NCBI GenBank assembly: GCA_009691245.1
Contig: SHUM01000007.1
Location: 19,035-83,034, forward strand
Length of the DNA stretch: 64,000 nucleotides
Direction of reading: 5' to 3'
Source: Acidobacteriota bacterium
GTDB lineage: Bacteria > Acidobacteriota > Terriglobia > 2-12-FULL-54-10
Part shown: in pieces, positions 34,952-43,887 of the stretch
How the letters are laid out: each line of letters starts with the position of its first letter
Numbering within the stretch: the first letter of the stretch is position 1
The notes under the pieces: model-generated
The model's database searches: none
Told to the model about the DNA's origin: nothing
What the model saw: the letters and a program-made list of their open reading frames with translations, nothing else
Position numbers and translations under genes: made by a program

Positions 34952-35471
34952 CCGTCACCGCCATGCGCACCGAAACGCGCAAGGGAATCGATCCAATGGT
35001 AACGAATGGAAACCGCACATCCACGGGAAACCCCGCCGCGCCAAGATTCACCACCACATAATCCGGTGCGCGCCCGCTGCTGGTGATGTCGCAACTGGCG
35101 GCGTCCTCGGAGCAAAGACATTGCTCGACCACCGGAGGATCCGAGACCACGCGCTCCGGAAGAATCTGGATCATCTCCGGCGTCAGTCCGTTCACCACAG
35201 CCGTTCCGCTGCCTTCCAGATTACCGAAGACAATATAATTGCGGGCGTTCAGGAATGACTCATTCTGATCGTCGCAATAGTTCACTTGGTTCGTCCGCGC
35301 GATAAATCCGGCGCCACCGCGCAGGGCTTTCTGCAAAGTATGGTAGACGTAAAACACGCGGGCGATCTGCACGATGCCGAACAGCAGAAGCATCATCACC
35401 GGCAGCATCAGCGCAAACTCCACCGCCGACTGCCCGTGTTCCCCGCCCCTGCGATTCTTAGCGTTCATCAT
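34944..35471 (-). CDS. TadE-type pseudopilin, first copy
   Basis: This protein of about 175 residues has the pseudopilin N-terminus GQSAVEFALMLPVMMLLLFG and the following VFYVYHTLQKALRGGAGF. A periplasmic domain contains paired Cys (CLCSEDAASC). The frame is open further upstream to 35645, but that part runs through a REP repeat and the adjoining gene; the ATG pair at 35471/35468 directly before the conserved start is chosen. It lies within the Tad operon between TadG and the second TadE. Confidence 0.87.
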   Translation of the reverse strand: MMNAKNRRGGEHGQSAVEFALMLPVMMLLLFGIVQIARVFYVYHTLQKALRGGAGFIARTNQVNYCDDQNESFLNARNYIVFGNLEGSGTAVVNGLTPEMIQILPERVVSDPPVVEQCLCSEDAASCDITSSGRAPDYVVVNLGAAGFPVDVRFPFVTIGSIPLRVSVRMAVTGE

Positions 35472-35503
35472 CACATCGTATCCGCTTGCCGCCGCGCGAA
35501 CAA

Positions 35504-35577
35504 AGCCGCGACCGGAAGGAAGCGGTCCCATGAAGTACGATATGCAATCCAACCACCGCTCCCTTCCGGTCGCGGCT
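35504..35577. repeat. REP-pair element inside the Tad operon
   Basis: Inverted arms AGCCGCGACCGGAAGGAAGC (from 35504) and CGCTCCCTTCCGGTCGCGGCT (to 35577, written here with its outer part) bracket a short loop. It belongs to the same family as 28768-28849 and 61270-61381. It lies between the TadG and first TadE genes and could affect the polycistronic mRNA. Confidence 0.8.
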
Positions 35578-35602
35578 CTGTTACACGTGCCCGCAAAACG
35601 GC

Positions 35603-36916
35603 CTAATGAAGAACGGTCCTGCCCACGCCACGCGTCACGTTGCACGTCCCCGCCGCCGTGCCCGCGCGCACCGGGACCGGCGCGCCGATGTACTGCGCAC
35701 GAAAAGCCGCGCGCGACGCCACCGCTCCAGCGATGGGACCAAGACCCGCGATGGCCGCTGCGTTTTGCATAAAGAATTGGCGGAAGCCGAGCACGTTCAA
35801 GGTGTCAGCGGCATCCACCACGGCGACGGTCAGCACGCGGCGCGTGTTGCCGTCATAGTCCTGCGCATACTCCTGCAACACGGCGGATTCACCCGTGTCG
35901 TTATCGGCGACGAACAGCGGACTCAGCACATCGACGCCGGGAATATTCGCACAGACATTGGTGGAAAAATCCACGCCGAAGCGCGTGTTCAATCCACACA
36001 GCAGATCGCGCCCACCGTTGTTGCAGACCGGCGGCAGCGTGTCGACGAGCAGAGCTTCCTGCGCCGCGATGAGCACACAGCCCGGCGGGTCCAGATCGCT
36101 CCGGCTGGAGCTGCCGCCCGCGCCCAGGCGGAACAACTCTTCCTCGGCATCGAGACTCGCGGCGCCGGAGAGATGATTCAGCAAAACATACTGGACCGAA
36201 GCGATGGTCTCAGGCAGAGGAGCCTGAACGCCCGCTTGACATCCGCCGAGTCCCACAAATTGCTGCGCGGGATTCATGTACAGCGTGTAGTTCTCAGCCA
36301 GCGTGAAACCAAACTCCTCCGTGTCGGTCGCATCAACCGCCACCACGGCTAGCGCGTCAATGCCGCAAGCGGAACACAGAGGCCCGCCGATGCCAGCCAC
36401 CGCGGCGGTGACCACGGACTCCGTTTCACGCTCGGGGCTCAACAATCGCGCGAACCACACGGGAGCCTCGGCGCGCACCTCGGTGCGGACGTACTTGGCC
36501 TGATCGCCGGTCTGCCCGCCGTTCGAGTTAATGCGCGCATCGGCCAGCGTCGCGAAGTAATCCGTGCTCAGCTCCGTCGCCAGCGTAGTGCCCGCAATGC
36601 CGATTTGACTGAGACCCAGATTGAAGCGGTTGTCGTTGAGGCTGGTCGAGTCAAACGTCACAGTGAATTGGTCGGCGGCATGAGCCTGCGAATTGGCCGT
36701 GCCGATCAACCGCGTCGCGGCGGCCAGCGCGCCGGCATCGGCGGCGGTCTGCAACTCGGCCTGGATCAGGTAGAGACGCCCCACGTCAATGGCCAGAGTC
36801 ATAAAGGCAAACGTCGCCAGGATCATCAGCAGCAGGAAAATGGCCGCCGAGCCATTAGAGTTCCGCCTCGGCCTAAGCCTCAGCTGGCGATGGTGATGGC
36901 CAGGGCGTTCCTTCAA
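35603..36916 (-). CDS. TadG-like pilus assembly protein
   Basis: This 437-residue protein has an N-terminal basic stretch, one helix (GSAAIFLLLMILATFAFMTL) and the TadG-like start AIDVGRLYLIQAELQTAADA that typifies the Tad_N/TadG family. A long periplasmic part has several Cys pairs (CSACGIDAL, CNNGGRDLLCGL). It overlaps the secretin stop by 4 bases (ATGA). TadG-like proteins are membrane-anchored periplasmic parts of the Tad system; exact role unknown. Confidence 0.85.
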   Translation of the reverse strand: MKERPGHHHRQLRLRPRRNSNGSAAIFLLLMILATFAFMTLAIDVGRLYLIQAELQTAADAGALAAATRLIGTANSQAHAADQFTVTFDSTSLNDNRFNLGLSQIGIAGTTLATELSTDYFATLADARINSNGGQTGDQAKYVRTEVRAEAPVWFARLLSPERETESVVTAAVAGIGGPLCSACGIDALAVVAVDATDTEEFGFTLAENYTLYMNPAQQFVGLGGCQAGVQAPLPETIASVQYVLLNHLSGAASLDAEEELFRLGAGGSSSRSDLDPPGCVLIAAQEALLVDTLPPVCNNGGRDLLCGLNTRFGVDFSTNVCANIPGVDVLSPLFVADNDTGESAVLQEYAQDYDGNTRRVLTVAVVDAADTLNVLGFRQFFMQNAAAIAGLGPIAGAVASRAAFRAQYIGAPVPVRAGTAAGTCNVTRGVGRTVLH

Positions 36917-38409
36917 CGCTGCTCTCCTTCAGGATTCTCCAACCCCAGCGGGCCGCTGAACGTCGGAGTAGGCGCCGAAGTATTGCCTGGGTCCGCCTCC
37001 GGAGAGGTGTCCAGGAACGGTCTGGGGAAATCCGGCAGTGCGGGCTGCTGGCCCGCCGGATAGGGCTTCACAAAGGTCGGCGTTACCACCACCAGCAGCT
37101 CGGTGTTGGTCTTGTTCTGCGAGCGCGATCGGAACAGGCGACCGAGAATGGGCACGTCACCGAAGCCGGGAACTTTGCTCATGACCTCGGTAACGCGATT
37201 GTCGATCAATCCCGCGATGGCGAAACTCTCGCCCTCGCGCAGGTCCACCTCAGTCTCGGCGCGGCGCGTGCTGATGGCCGGAATCAGGAATCCCTGAATG
37301 GTCAGGGCGTTGGCAAAATCCAGCGCGCTGACTTCCGGGCGCACCTTCAGGTGAATCATCCCGGCGGCATCCACCGTGGGCGTGAAGTTCAGGCGCACGC
37401 CGAACTCACGAAACTGAATGGTTACGACCGGCGCCGAGGCCCCGCCCGAGCCCGTGCTGGTGATCACCGGAAACGGAAACTCGCCGCCGGCCAGAAAGCT
37501 GGCCTCCTTCCCGCTGATGGTAACCAGGTTTGGTTCGGCGAGAATTTCGAGCAGGTTCCTGTTTTGCAGCAGGCGCAGCGTCGCGCCGAAGTTCAGGTCG
37601 GGGCGGAAGGCGAAGATGTTGAGCAGATCGCTGACGCTGACTGTCTGGCTGCCCAGATCGGGCTGCCCGTCGGGACCGGGCTGCAATTGCAACTGCCCCA
37701 GCCTCGGGAACTGGAATTGCTGCGTAGTGGCCGTGCCGAGTAGCTTGCTGTTGGTGCTGAACAGATTCACGCCCAATTCGCTCAAGCCAGCGCGGTCGAT
37801 GGTGGCGAACTTCACCTGCAACATCACCTGGCGATTCACCGGCGGGGGCGATTGCAGCAGATTCACCACGCTCTTGGCGTAGATGGCGGCGATGGCCGCG
37901 GCCTGGCGCGAGGCCTCCTGGTCGGAGACCACGCCGGTGAGCAGCACGGCGTCCTTGCTGAGGGAAATCTGCACCGGTTCGCTGGGCAGATTCGCTTTCA
38001 TCTGACGGGTAATCTCTTCCAGGTCGGGCTGCACGGTGACTTCAAACCGTGAGACGTTTTCGCCGTGCCACACCATCGCCGTGGTAACGCCGGGAGTGCG
38101 GGCGTTGATGACCACGTCATGGGGCGAGACGACTACGGCGTCGGCAATCTCCGGATCGGAGACGGAGACGCGGGAGACCGCATCGGTGAACTGCTGAAGA
38201 TCACCGCGCCCGACCTTCAATTGAATTTCCAGTTGCGCCAATTGAGTGGCCGGCTTCGACATCGAGGGAGTTGGCTCGGGCGGAGTTGCGGGTTCTGTAG
38301 TGACGGACTCCGCCGGTGCGGGCTGCTGGGCGCTGGTGAGCCTGGCGTTTGCAAACCAAGCCACGGCGGCAAGTGCCACGAGCATGAGCAAGCTGTTGCG
38401 AGTCATCAT
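36913..38409 (-). CDS. cpaC: Tad pilus outer-membrane secretin CpaC/RcpA
   Basis: This 498-residue protein has a signal peptide (LLMLVALAAVAWFANARLTSA). An N-terminal pilus/BON-like domain (about 45-125: LEIQLKVGRGDLQQFTDAVS) is followed by the secretin core (about 190-440) with EILAEPNLVTISGKEASFLA, GGEFPFPV, VDLREGESFAIAGLI and VPGFGDVPILGRLFRS, the standard secretin signature. It forms the outer-membrane channel for the pilus. It starts 1 base after the cpaB stop and overlaps the TadG start. Confidence 0.93.
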   Translation of the reverse strand: MMTRNSLLMLVALAAVAWFANARLTSAQQPAPAESVTTEPATPPEPTPSMSKPATQLAQLEIQLKVGRGDLQQFTDAVSRVSVSDPEIADAVVVSPHDVVINARTPGVTTAMVWHGENVSRFEVTVQPDLEEITRQMKANLPSEPVQISLSKDAVLLTGVVSDQEASRQAAAIAAIYAKSVVNLLQSPPPVNRQVMLQVKFATIDRAGLSELGVNLFSTNSKLLGTATTQQFQFPRLGQLQLQPGPDGQPDLGSQTVSVSDLLNIFAFRPDLNFGATLRLLQNRNLLEILAEPNLVTISGKEASFLAGGEFPFPVITSTGSGGASAPVVTIQFREFGVRLNFTPTVDAAGMIHLKVRPEVSALDFANALTIQGFLIPAISTRRAETEVDLREGESFAIAGLIDNRVTEVMSKVPGFGDVPILGRLFRSRSQNKTNTELLVVVTPTFVKPYPAGQQPALPDFPRPFLDTSPEADPGNTSAPTPTFSGPLGLENPEGEQR

Positions 38410-38410
38410 A

Positions 38411-39307
38411 TTATTTAGCGACGTTGCCGGGCGGCTGGCTGGGCCCCGTGATAAATGTCTCTTCCGTTAATTTTGATCCACGAAATACTTTGACCACCAC
38501 TTCACCGGGACCGGGCCGCCGGGCACCGGAACGATTGTTCGCCTGCGCCGGCGGGGTCGCCGGCACGGGACGCGCTACCGGACGCACCGGTTCGTGTATC
38601 CCCAGATCTTCAGCAATGGTCGGCTCGGAGTCTTCCAGAACCTCCGAGTCCAGAGGGTTGCGCAGCGCCAGCTGAATCTTGCCGCGCTGCATGGCCAGAG
38701 TGATCCTCTCGGCCTGCTCCTGCGAGACCAGCAAGGTGGCCACGGTGGCGGGGCGAGGGTCGCGCGCGGCAGCGGTTTCAGTCGTGGCGGGAGTAGGACT
38801 AATTTGTTTGCCGAAAGCAATGACCTTGATGTTTTGGAGAAGCGTCTTGGTGGCCGAATCGCCGTTGCTGAAAGCTCGTGTGTAGAGCACATCAACATGA
38901 GTCCCCGGCTGAATGAAGCCGCCGACGGAAGAAATCTCGTTCACTTGAACGGCCACGGCACGCAGGCCCGGCTCGATCATCGCCGTCAGCCCCTCGCCAC
39001 CGCCTTTGGGCGTGAGCCGTGCGTCCAGGATCAGCTCTCCCGCCGACACTCCGGCGATGAGCGCACGATCCGCGACATCTTCCACTTTCAGGAACGCACC
39101 TTCGGGGACGTCGCCTTGTTCGAGCGCGATCATCTTCAGATCGGCCACTGCAAGTTTCTGTCCCAAGGGAAGCTGCCGCGCGGCGGCGACCACGCGCGTA
39201 ACGGCGCGCTGCTCCGGCACGGCGGAGCGGCGGTAGACCCACCAACTCAATCCCAGGGCGGAGACCCAAGCCACCGCGAATGCCAGCAATACCTGATGCC
39301 GCTGCAT
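38411..39307 (-). CDS. cpaB: Tad pilus assembly protein CpaB/RcpC
   Basis: This protein of about 298 residues has an N-terminal anchor (VLLAFAVAWVSALGLSWWVY), a SAF-like domain (VVAAARQLPLGQKLAVADLK, GDVPEGAFLKVEDVADRALI), then RcpC/CpaB-type sequence (LRAVAVQVNEISSVGGFIQP, GTHVDVLYTR). It is a periplasmic partner of the secretin and may interact with peptidoglycan. The ATG at 39307 has AAGGGG about 5 bases upstream; the frame opens earlier at 39367 but overlaps the prepilin peptidase gene. Its tail is Pro/Arg-rich. Confidence 0.9.
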   Translation of the reverse strand: MQRHQVLLAFAVAWVSALGLSWWVYRRSAVPEQRAVTRVVAAARQLPLGQKLAVADLKMIALEQGDVPEGAFLKVEDVADRALIAGVSAGELILDARLTPKGGGEGLTAMIEPGLRAVAVQVNEISSVGGFIQPGTHVDVLYTRAFSNGDSATKTLLQNIKVIAFGKQISPTPATTETAAARDPRPATVATLLVSQEQAERITLAMQRGKIQLALRNPLDSEVLEDSEPTIAEDLGIHEPVRPVARPVPATPPAQANNRSGARRPGPGEVVVKVFRGSKLTEETFITGPSQPPGNVAK

Positions 39308-39359
39308 AGTTCCCCTTACCGCCAATTCCAGATTCCGAATTCCAGATTCCGAAGCAACA

Positions 39360-39923
39360 TCATCCAATCGGCGTGCGGCTGGCGAATAGAAACACCAGCG
39401 TGCCGGTGGCGATCACCGCGCCATACGGCAAACGCAGCGCGCCCGGTGCCTGGCGATTGCTGCGTTGCTGAATGCCGCTCCAGTTGAGTCGCGCGAAACT
39501 TCCTGGCAGTTCGGCGAGCAGGCCCGTGGTGCGCGCCAAAGTCTGTCCGATACGTCCACGCGCGGCGGCCATTGCCAGCGCGGCAATTCCGCCGAACAGG
39601 CCAGTCAGCACGAAGATCACCAACAACGCCTGCGGCCCGGAGATCGCGCCCACCGCGGCGAGCAGCTTCACATCGCCGCCGCCCATGCCGCCGGTTAAGT
39701 AGATGGCCATCAGAATTCCCGCGCCGAGCAGAGCGCCCGCCAGCGAAGACGTGAGACCCGCCCAGCCATGAAAGTAAGTATTCAGTATTACGCCCGCGGC
39801 AAATCCCGAGGCTGGAATCCAGTTCGGGATGCGGCGCGACTTTAGATCCGTGAAGGCGGCGGACACCACCAGCACGGCGAGAAAAAGTTGCAGGATAGAC
39901 GGCATGACGGCTGGCATGCTCAT
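39360..39923 (-). CDS. tadV: Type IV prepilin peptidase TadV/CpaA
   Basis: This 187-residue integral membrane aspartyl protease of family A24 is expected to process Flp pilin and the TadE pseudopilins. The catalytic Asp residues are in FTDLKSRRIPNW and GGMGGGDVKLLAAVG, the GxGD motif. About five to six helices are present. There is no N-terminal methylase domain, as is normal for TadV. Its start overlaps the end of the polytopic membrane gene by 4 bases. Confidence 0.93.
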   Translation of the reverse strand: MSMPAVMPSILQLFLAVLVVSAAFTDLKSRRIPNWIPASGFAAGVILNTYFHGWAGLTSSLAGALLGAGILMAIYLTGGMGGGDVKLLAAVGAISGPQALLVIFVLTGLFGGIAALAMAAARGRIGQTLARTTGLLAELPGSFARLNWSGIQQRSNRQAPGALRLPYGAVIATGTLVFLFASRTPIG

Positions 39924-41473
39924 CCCTTCCTTTCAAACACGGCAGCGACGGAATCGGCGTAAACGGGACGCCAATCCGGATGCAGGCGCAGTGCGCTGGC
40001 CAGCGCGTGTCCCGGTGGAAGCAGCACTGTATCCACTGCGAACGCGTCCAGCAAACGATCCCAGCCAGGCTGGACTTCAATCACCTGCGCGCAGGTCTCG
40101 AGCCAATCCTCGCCATAGAAATCGCTGCGGCCATCAATGAAGACTTTCATCTGGCCGTCGAAGCGATAGATGAGATATCCACCCCAGGAGTCCCGTGCAA
40201 ACACCCGGTTATTGGTTCCTTGCCGGGCGAGGAATTCAGCGGCACGCACGGGAAACTTCTGAGGATCAAAACCCACCAGTCCCGCGCGCGCCGGCGCCTG
40301 TAGCAAGAGGACCATCACCAGGACAGCGAGGCCAGATGCAACCGCGCCGGAGACCTGCTGATCGAGCGCCCACACGCGCCGCGAATAGCTCAACGCCCGC
40401 TCCAGCCGCGGCAGCGTTTCCAGATGTCGGCTGATGGCCGCGACAAAAATGGGGGCCATCAGGATCGCGTAGGTGGGCAGATGCCGCGCCGAATAAAGCG
40501 ACATGTGCAGCAGAGCCAGCGAGAGCAAACCCGGCCCATAGGCCCCTTCGCGGAACAACACCACGGTTCCGACGGCGGCCAGCAGCAGGAAGAGTTCGAC
40601 GTAGATGGCGCCGGGTGAGTGAAAGCTGAAGCTGCGGAACTCCGAGATGCGGTCCATCAGATAGGTGTTCTGGAGATAAGCGAAGATGTGCTCATGCACG
40701 CGCCAGCCGTATGGATTGATGAACGAAGCGAGCAGCGAGGCCAGGGATGCCAGCGCAAACCGCCGACCGGCCACACGGCCAACTTCACCACGCAGCCACT
40801 CGCCGACGGCATAGATCAGCAAGAGGGCTGTGCCCAGCAGAAAGCTGCCGTGCAGATTGGCCCACAGGCAGGACAGCAGTGGAAGCAGATACAACGATCG
40901 CGCGGGAGCAAGCCCCCGGCGATGCCGCTCGGCGATGGCGATGAAGGAGAGCCCGATCATCCAGGAGAAAAGATGCGGTCGCGCCAGCCAGTGAATCGTC
41001 GTGGTGCCCAGCAGTGGGAGTAGCGCCGCGGTGGCAAGAAACAAATTGCCCCCCAGCGAAAGCGCCAGCCGCCACGCGCCCCAGCCGATTAGTGCGATGA
41101 TCAGCGCGCTCAACAGGGCCACGCCCGCCGGGCCGGCGGCCAGATGCGCGCCGCCCAGGATGATGTCGGCCAGCCACTCCCAGGCAAACCATTCACGCCC
41201 GGCATGAGTGTAAGAGAAGGCATCGGTGGTGGGCACAGCACTATTACGAATGATGGCTTCACCATTGCGGACGTGCCAGCCAGTGTCGCTATCGCGGAAC
41301 AGGGTGCGCGTCCCGGCGGAGAGGAACAGCACGTTGAACAGGGTTACCGCGAAGATCACTGACCCGAGGCTCGGCAGCACGATGCTCAACAGCCAGGGAA
41401 CGGCGGTTGCAGTCGCGCGCGCGCGGCTAGGAATGGCGACGGTGGTGGTTACTGCTTGTGTATACCCGCTCAT
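39920..41473 (-). CDS. Large polytopic membrane protein inside the Tad locus
   Basis: This 517-residue protein has about ten to twelve hydrophobic helices and a C-terminal soluble part (about 410-517: FPVRAAEFLARQGTNNRVFA, VFIDGRSDFYGEDWLETCAQ). The periplasmic loop FRDSDTGWHVRNGEAIIRNS and the DxD-like RDSDTGWH region recall GT-C type glycosyltransferases (mannosyl- or oligosaccharyl-transferase-like), so it could glycosylate pilin. That is inference; in Acidobacteria these are usually called hypothetical membrane proteins. The ATG directly abuts a CRISPR-repeat-like sequence at 41474-41504, with no normal ribosome site. Confidence 0.75.
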   Translation of the reverse strand: MSGYTQAVTTTVAIPSRARATATAVPWLLSIVLPSLGSVIFAVTLFNVLFLSAGTRTLFRDSDTGWHVRNGEAIIRNSAVPTTDAFSYTHAGREWFAWEWLADIILGGAHLAAGPAGVALLSALIIALIGWGAWRLALSLGGNLFLATAALLPLLGTTTIHWLARPHLFSWMIGLSFIAIAERHRRGLAPARSLYLLPLLSCLWANLHGSFLLGTALLLIYAVGEWLRGEVGRVAGRRFALASLASLLASFINPYGWRVHEHIFAYLQNTYLMDRISEFRSFSFHSPGAIYVELFLLLAAVGTVVLFREGAYGPGLLSLALLHMSLYSARHLPTYAILMAPIFVAAISRHLETLPRLERALSYSRRVWALDQQVSGAVASGLAVLVMVLLLQAPARAGLVGFDPQKFPVRAAEFLARQGTNNRVFARDSWGGYLIYRFDGQMKVFIDGRSDFYGEDWLETCAQVIEVQPGWDRLLDAFAVDTVLLPPGHALASALRLHPDWRPVYADSVAAVFERKG

Positions 41474-41504
41474 GTTTCAATCCACGTTCCCGCAAGGGGA
41501 GAGC
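41474..41504 (-). repeat. Solitary type I CRISPR-repeat-like sequence
   Basis: Read on the minus strand it ends CGTGGATTGAAAC and is preceded by CTCCCCTTGCGGGAA, giving an imperfect internal palindrome. This order (CTCCCC.GCGGGA.CGTGGATTGAAAC) is very close to widespread type I-C CRISPR repeats as I know them. There is only one copy, with no cas genes in the window. It forms the leader between the flp gene and the polytopic membrane gene, whose ATG is the next base. Confidence 0.55.
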
Positions 41505-41544
41505 TGATGACTCGCCTGCGCTCGCTCGATCGCTTGATCCAGCG

Positions 41545-41715
41545 TTAGATTGCACCGAGCGCGACGGTGATGCTTTCGTAGACAGTGTTGATGGCTGTGG
41601 CGATGCCGCGCAGCGTGGCGATCAGCGCCAGCGCCACCGCAGCAACGATGAGCGCGTACTCCACCAGGTCCTGTCCTTCGGTATCTTTCCAAAAACGCTT
41701 CAGGAACATTTTCAT
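41545..41715 (-). CDS. flp: Flp-type major pilin
   Basis: This 56-residue prepilin was read directly from the sequence. A short basic leader ends with Gly at residue 14 (FLKRFWKDTEG), then the mature helix starts QDLVEYALIVAAVALALIAT. Glu at +5 and Tyr at +6 are the Flp hallmark. The rest is LRGIATAINTVYESITVALG. An AAGGAGAG ribosome site precedes the ATG. TadV should cleave after the Gly. This is the structural subunit of the pilus encoded by this locus. Confidence 0.92.
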   Translation of the reverse strand: MKMFLKRFWKDTEGQDLVEYALIVAAVALALIATLRGIATAINTVYESITVALGAI

Positions 41716-41756
41716 GATTCGCTCTCCTTAATTATTAATACAGCAGCCCGCCCAAC

Positions 41757-42965
41757 CTACCGAGGTATTTCCGCCGCCAGTCCTGCTCCACTATTCTCGA
41801 TCGGCGGGGTGATGGAAGCGCTGGGGGTGGAACGATCTGCGCTCCGCATCATCTCTTCCATACTCCTATTACTCAACTCCGCCTGCCCCGCCTTACTGGC
41901 GTTTCCAGAGGTCTTCCAGCGGTCCTGCATTAAACTTTGCACCAGGCGAAAATTTTCGAGCGCGGGGGCGAATCCGCGGCGATGCAACAGCGACTGCACC
42001 AGATGCTCGCGGCTGGATTCCAGATGACCCGCCCGCAGCAGCGCCGCCGCAAAATTGTTGTGCGCCACCGCCAAGTCCGCGCTCGCGACGCGGAACTGCT
42101 CCCAAGCTTCATCCAGGGCGCCGCGCCTGGTCAGCAGCACGCCGAGGTTGTTGCGGGCGGTGAGCGAACCGGGGTTCTCGATCAACGCTTCGCGGAACTG
42201 GGTCTCGGCCTGATCGAGCTGCCCTTGCAGCAAAAGGTTATGGCCAAGATTATTATGCGCCGCCGCCAACACAATTTCGCTGCCGCCGACCTTGCCGCTG
42301 GCCATGCGAATTGCGGCACGATAGGCGTTCTCAGCGGACTTCCGATCGTCCGTATCATCGTACAGCAATCCCAGTTGAAGTTCGAGGCTTGGCGATGGAA
42401 AATCTGCGGCCAGCTTTCCCACCGTGGCGAGCGCTTCCCCGGACCGGCGCGCTTGCCGCGCTGTTCTTGCGATACCCAACGCGATGCTGCGCAGCGCCGG
42501 TTCGCCGAGTGGCTTACCTTCTAACTCGCGCCCCACAAGTAAGGTGGTCTGATATTGCTCGAAGGCTTCGCTGTGCAATCCATAGCCCTCATATAGTCGC
42601 GACAATTCCAGACCTGCATTTAGGTTTCCGGGCAGATTGCTCGGATCAGTTTTCAGCCTGGCCTGCAAAGTCTGGATACGCTGATCATCGCGCAGCGGAT
42701 CGAACGCGCCGGTCGCCTGGATGCGCAGGGCCTCACGGACGGCGTTCTTCTTAGGCCCCGGACGGGGCACCGGTTGTGGCAAATGAGCAGATAAGACTGC
42801 TGAGTTTGGCGGAGAGGCCGATGGGGATTTTCCTGCCGCTTGAGGAGAATTGCGCGATGACCGAAAGACACCCAGCAAACGGGAAGGCGCTAGCCTGGAG
42901 CTGCATCCAGTAGTTGTCAAAAGAATGAGCATGAAGGAAAGAAGAACCAAGTGTTTTGGCAAGGG
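41757..42965 (-). CDS. TPR-repeat lipoprotein, TadD-like
   Basis: This protein is about 400 residues from the chosen start. A hydrophobic N-terminus with lipobox LTTTGC (HLVLLSFMLILLTTTGC) indicates an outer-membrane lipoprotein. The body contains several tetratricopeptide repeats (AHNNLGHNLLLQGQLDQAET, ENPGSLTARNNLGVLLTRRG), as in TadD, the lipoprotein that helps secretin assembly. The frame is open to 43136, but that upstream part consists of short imperfect repeats and overlaps the DUF192 gene, so a start near 42965 (GTG) or 42932 (ATG) is more likely. It is the gene upstream of flp. Confidence 0.75.
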   Translation of the reverse strand, partial: PLPKHLVLLSFMLILLTTTGCSSRLAPSRLLGVFRSSRNSPQAAGKSPSASPPNSAVLSAHLPQPVPRPGPKKNAVREALRIQATGAFDPLRDDQRIQTLQARLKTDPSNLPGNLNAGLELSRLYEGYGLHSEAFEQYQTTLLVGRELEGKPLGEPALRSIALGIARTARQARRSGEALATVGKLAADFPSPSLELQLGLLYDDTDDRKSAENAYRAAIRMASGKVGGSEIVLAAAHNNLGHNLLLQGQLDQAETQFREALIENPGSLTARNNLGVLLTRRGALDEAWEQFRVASADLAVAHNNFAAALLRAGHLESSREHLVQSLLHRRGFAPALENFRLVQSLMQDRWKTSGNASKAGQAELSNRSMEEMMRSADRSTPSASITPPIENSGAGLAAEIPR

Positions 42966-43122
42966 CACTGGCCCCACGTGTTGAGGCTGACTGGGAATGA
43001 TGCCACTGATCGGTGCGCCCCCGCATCTACTAATTGGTGCGCCTGCGCATCTAAGGATATGCAATCTATCACCCTCTCCACACCACTCAACACTGCCGGA
43101 CAAACCCAACAAACATCTAATG

Positions 43123-43497
43123 TTAAAGTTTAACAAACTCTCTCATCTCCAACTCATCACCTACTCGCGTACCAGCTTTCAGCAACGCCCCCGATTCCAG
43201 TTCCAGTACGCTATACGCGCCCCAAACGAATCGCGTGATCCGGTTCGGCTGTAGGCGATGATAGACGCGCTTCACCCGGCGCTGGCGGTCCAGGAACGCG
43301 GCGTCTATGGGGAACCTCATCCCGAAAGTGTGGATGGCCTGCGTCGGTACAATCCACAGGCCCTCCCCTGCTTCCAGATGGTCTCTGCCCAGCAACCCCT
43401 TGCGACGTGGCCCGGGCATGTCAGCCAAACTGACTCGTTCGGCCAAGAGCGTAGATTGTGTACGGTTCCACACCGCCAAAAATGGCTTTTCGGACAC
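43123..43497 (-). CDS. DUF192 family protein
   Basis: This 124-residue protein matches DUF192 with its typical segments MPGPRRKGLLGRDHLEAGEG, THTFGMRFPIDAAFLD-like text (here IHTFGMRFPIDAAFLDRQ), and the last block VLELESGALLKAGTRVGDEL. Members often lie near pilus or exported-protein genes; function is unknown. Unlike many homologues it has no obvious signal peptide. It is first in the Tad-direction gene string. Confidence 0.85.
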   Translation of the reverse strand: MSEKPFLAVWNRTQSTLLAERVSLADMPGPRRKGLLGRDHLEAGEGLWIVPTQAIHTFGMRFPIDAAFLDRQRRVKRVYHRLQPNRITRFVWGAYSVLELESGALLKAGTRVGDELEMREFVKL

Positions 43498-43887
43498 TGT
43501 CCTGCCTGATGCCGCGCACTGCGAAGTTGACGGCGGATTGTAACCAATCCAAACAAGTTATGTAAATAGCTAAAACGGAGAATTAAGTAAGAACCCGCCG
43601 ACAAGGACAAATGTTGCGGAGCTGAACACAATACTTTCGTCTGCGCGAAACTATTGCCCGGCAACCGGGTTTAAAGTCATAGTTGAAAAAGCGGAGGCGC
43701 TTCCGCTAGTCTATTAGCTCGACTGCTGCTGGCGTTCAGACAATAAGTGGCATTGGAACCGGAGCGAATCCGCTTTAATTCAGGTCATTCGGATAGTTGG
43801 GTGGTGCGTATTCTCGATATATCAAGGAATCCATCAGCAAAATCTCGGGCACGAAAAGCTCCGGGCGGAGCTCGCGTGCTGCGGGCA
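43498..43887. other. Divergent intergenic region
   Basis: These 390 bases separate the DUF192/Tad genes (-) from the large propeller protein (+). They are more AT-rich than the surroundings near 43535-43620, for example TTATGTAAATAGCTAAAACG, and probably hold both promoters. An open frame runs in from 43747 for the plus gene, but its first 47 codons lack signal-peptide character. Confidence 0.4.

Noticed and set aside
34944..35645. Longer start of the first TadE protein at 35645
   Set aside because: The extra 58 residues run through a REP repeat and overlap the TadG gene; a normal pseudopilin start is at 35471.
41474..41504. Calling a CRISPR array here
   Set aside because: Only one repeat-like unit exists and no spacer-repeat periodicity follows, so it is listed as a solitary repeat.
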